From the NCBI RefSeq assembly GCF_003353175.1, contig NZ_QHKS01000041.1, positions 1 through 49,582 of the forward strand: DNA of 49,582 nucleotides. Reading direction: 5' to 3'. The position numbers and the translations under genes are program-made. Below are positions 49,189-49,582 of the stretch, one piece after another. The notes below the pieces were generated by a model, which saw only the letters and a list, made by a program, of their open reading frames with translations, searched no databases and was not told where the DNA came from. The DNA comes from Paraburkholderia lacunae. Its GTDB lineage: Bacteria; Pseudomonadota; Gammaproteobacteria; Burkholderiales; Burkholderiaceae. Numbering within the stretch: the first letter of the stretch is position 1; each line of letters begins with the position of its first letter.

Positions 49189-49582
49189 TCAGGCCAGCCG
49201 TTCGCCACGGTTGGTCCGCTGGTCGGTGTGGTCTGGATCGCCCCGAAGGGCATCCTTGACGTTCAGATCGTAGTGGCTGCCGTTGGCGAGCTTGACCTGA
49301 TACGCTGGTGTGCCGGGCTGATGATCCTTCACCACGACACGTCCGAATTCGTCTGTCACGCCTTCGCCGATTTTTGCGCCGCCCTTGTAGAGATCATAGG
49401 GCTCACTGGCGAACTGATGTGCCTCGCCCGGCAGCGCCCCCAGCGCGAAATGCAGCTGCTCCTTCTCCGGTGGCAAAGCCAAAATGTTCGGCGTGCTCAC
49501 GCTGTCAGGTCCAACAAACGTCCGGCTGGCCGAGTGCACCTCAAAACCGCCCGACGTGCCGTGTTTGATCTGTCCGGCCGTC
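49189..49582 (-). CDS. VgrG C-terminal part with transthyretin-like extension (cut by window edge)
   Basis: Only the last 130 residues are present. They begin within the beta-helix tail (TAGQIKHGTSGGFEVHSAS, then SRTFVGPDSVSTPN). They end with an extension, FASEPYDLYKGGAKIGEGVT, DEFGRVVVKDHQPGTPAYQV, that looks like a transthyretin-type beta-sandwich. In other systems such VgrG tails bind phospholipase effectors directly. The stop at 49189 is followed by tle5. The assignment as VgrG rests on this tail and the effector-immunity-PAAR order. The N-terminal gp27/gp5 domains are outside the window. Confidence 0.85.
   Translation of the reverse strand, partial: TAGQIKHGTSGGFEVHSASRTFVGPDSVSTPNILALPPEKEQLHFALGALPGEAHQFASEPYDLYKGGAKIGEGVTDEFGRVVVKDHQPGTPAYQVKLANGSHYDLNVKDALRGDPDHTDQRTNRGERLA

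Overview
The window comes from a high-GC betaproteobacterial chromosome, most likely Burkholderia, Paraburkholderia or Caballeronia (Burkholderiaceae). The family-level call rests on base composition, codon use and the gene families present. The genus is inference. No rRNA, tRNA, CRISPR array or complete insertion sequence was seen.

Region 1 (1-26,794) is a large methylated-amine catabolism island. On the left, a minus-strand operon encodes an FAD amine/amino-acid oxidoreductase, EtfB, EtfA, a HutD-like protein and the start of ETF-ubiquinone oxidoreductase. A LysR regulator is divergent from it. Next, an XRE-cupin regulator is divergent from a plus-strand operon: a GlnT/GmaS-type glutamine synthetase-like ligase, three glutamate-synthase-like subunits (MgsABC/GlxBCD type), an amino-acid permease and a PP2C phosphatase/Ser-Thr kinase fusion. 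Facing it is a seven-gene minus-strand operon (22,187 to 13,765) that reads as a complete trimethylamine-to-methylamine route: DmmA, DmmB and DmmC (haem-dependent oxidative N-demethylase), DmmD (GcvT-like), PurU, Tmm (trimethylamine monooxygenase) and Tdm (TMAO demethylase). A soluble histidine kinase, a NarL-type regulator and a PAS-only protein are divergent from this operon, and a second permease follows. The likely flow is TMA to TMAO to dimethylamine to methylamine, then gamma-glutamylmethylamide and N-methylglutamate. C1 units go to formaldehyde or tetrahydrofolate and, through PurU, to formate. Electrons from the FAD oxidoreductase would enter the quinone pool through ETF and ETF-QO.

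Region 2 (27,263-30,743) is a regulatory module: a FixL-like kinase, a FixJ-like regulator, a receiver-only protein and a SYLF lipoprotein. A shared 16-bp dyad lies upstream of the last two genes.

Region 3 (30,998-40,958) is a tightly packed envelope operon: a glycine-zipper protein, a complete RND tripartite efflux pump and PqiABC, a lipid-transport-type MCE system. Stop and start codons overlap or nearly touch from the pump into pqiC.

Region 4 (41,059-44,966) holds ordinary metabolism: a CtlX-type citrulline/arginine hydrolase and ornithine cyclodeaminase with a divergent Lrp regulator, an OsmC protein and a DUF1697 protein.

Region 5 (44,976-49,582) is a type VI secretion effector island on the minus strand: a VgrG C-terminus, a Tle5 phospholipase D effector, a Sel1-type putative immunity protein and a PAAR protein. 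It ends with an orphan fragment homologous to the Tle5 C-terminus.
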